Positions 63,951-64,000 of a stretch of DNA of 64,000 bases are shown here, piece after piece. Position 1 is the first letter of the stretch, and every line of letters begins with the position of its first letter. Below the pieces are notes generated by a model that had not been told where the DNA came from, made no database searches, and saw only the letters and a program-made list of their open reading frames with translations. The stretch comes from Rheum nobile (lineage: Eukaryota; Streptophyta; Magnoliopsida; Caryophyllales; Polygonaceae): contig WOAB01000528.1 in NCBI GenBank assembly GCA_027886185.1, forward strand, positions 1,922,001 to 1,986,000. Reading direction: 5' to 3'. The position numbers and the translations under genes are program-made.

Positions 63951-64000
63951 TGATAACAGGAATTTGTCGTTCTAATTCCTACTATGCAAAATATCCAAAC
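63951..64000 (-). repeat. Start of the 5' LTR of the right-hand element (end of window)
   Basis: TGATAACAGGAATTTG, matching 59725-59774 with two differences; continues outside the window. Confidence 0.85.

Larger units (their letters stand above)
59725..64000 (-). mobile_element. Athila-type non-autonomous Ty3 element, cut by the right window edge
   Basis: On the minus strand: 5' LTR (only 50 bp at 63951-64000), PBS, gag-like ORF, a long untranslated part, polypurine tract and 3' LTR (61089-59725). The internal region is only 2.86 kb and has no RT, RNase H or integrase. The 50 bp available at both LTR ends differ at 2 positions. Family shared with the solo LTR at 43609. Confidence 0.85.

Noticed and set aside
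1..64000. CRISPR arrays, ribosomal RNA genes, bacterial operons, organellar DNA and functional tRNA genes
   Set aside because: None found; all repeats seen are explained by LTRs, TRIM units, palindrome arrays or local duplications.

Overview
The window is nuclear DNA of a flowering plant, most likely a eudicot. The evidence is introns with GT/AG borders, an intron-split LSM4 gene, a SABATH methyltransferase remnant, and many plant retrotransposon families (SIRE-type Copia, chromovirus and Athila-type Ty3, TRIM, L1 and RTE LINEs, a SINE, Stowaway, hAT and Mutator-like elements). Nothing bacterial, organellar or CRISPR-like was seen. I cannot name the species.

Layout. 1-8.1 kb is old debris: a Copia LTR end, a minus-strand SABATH pseudogene (5' end only), rearranged Athila-type LTR pieces, the 3' end of a SIRE-type element, and the 5' end of a minus-strand chromovirus. 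8156-17225 is a SIRE-type Copia element with both LTRs and a 5-bp target duplication; it sits inside that chromovirus LTR, which resumes at 17226-17705. From 18.45 kb a duplicated LSM4 begins. Its 5' leader is split by a 27.6-kb nest (18758-46349, target duplication GTCTT). The outer layer of the nest is a scrambled array of a tiny TRIM element. Inside it is a second SIRE-type element (19801-45747, duplication GGTTC). That element in turn holds a chromovirus (23810-32274, duplication CCATG), an RT-less Athila-type fragment (32626-38336, itself carrying an hAT miniature element), and a solo LTR (43609-44850, duplication CTTGC). The LSM4 copy resumes at 46350 and ends before exon 5. 48.6-55.9 kb is AT-rich DNA with an unidentified minus-strand gene fragment, an L1 tail, a complete SINE, a Mutator-like element and a Stowaway MITE. 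55.98-58.55 kb is the one gene that looks intact, LSM4. The right end has an RTE LINE fragment and an RT-less Athila-type element on the minus strand that runs off the window.

How it fits together. The only apparently functional host gene is LSM4, a core protein of the LSM1-7 mRNA-decay ring and the LSM2-8 U6 snRNP ring. The upstream copy keeps exons 1-4 in frame, but its Sm2 RNA-binding Arg-Gly is replaced by Pro-Ser, exons 5-7 are gone, and its leader is broken by the nest. Inferred order of events: LSM4 duplication, TRIM insertion and fold-back, SIRE insertion, then the chromovirus, Athila and solo-LTR insertions. None of the autonomous families here has a fully intact coding set.

Most unusual signals: (1) GC-rich palindrome arrays just upstream of the presumed TATA box in several Athila-type LTRs, with arms that differ between copies but stay self-complementary; (2) the same CTCGG/CCGAG palindrome code in an unrelated chromovirus; (3) a TRIM array folded back at its own CCAATTGG palindrome, holding a captured exon of a TMEM205/DUF4149-type gene; (4) a UAG at the same place between gag and pol in two SIRE-type elements; (5) an Athila-type ORF joining protease directly to the integrase C-terminal tail.
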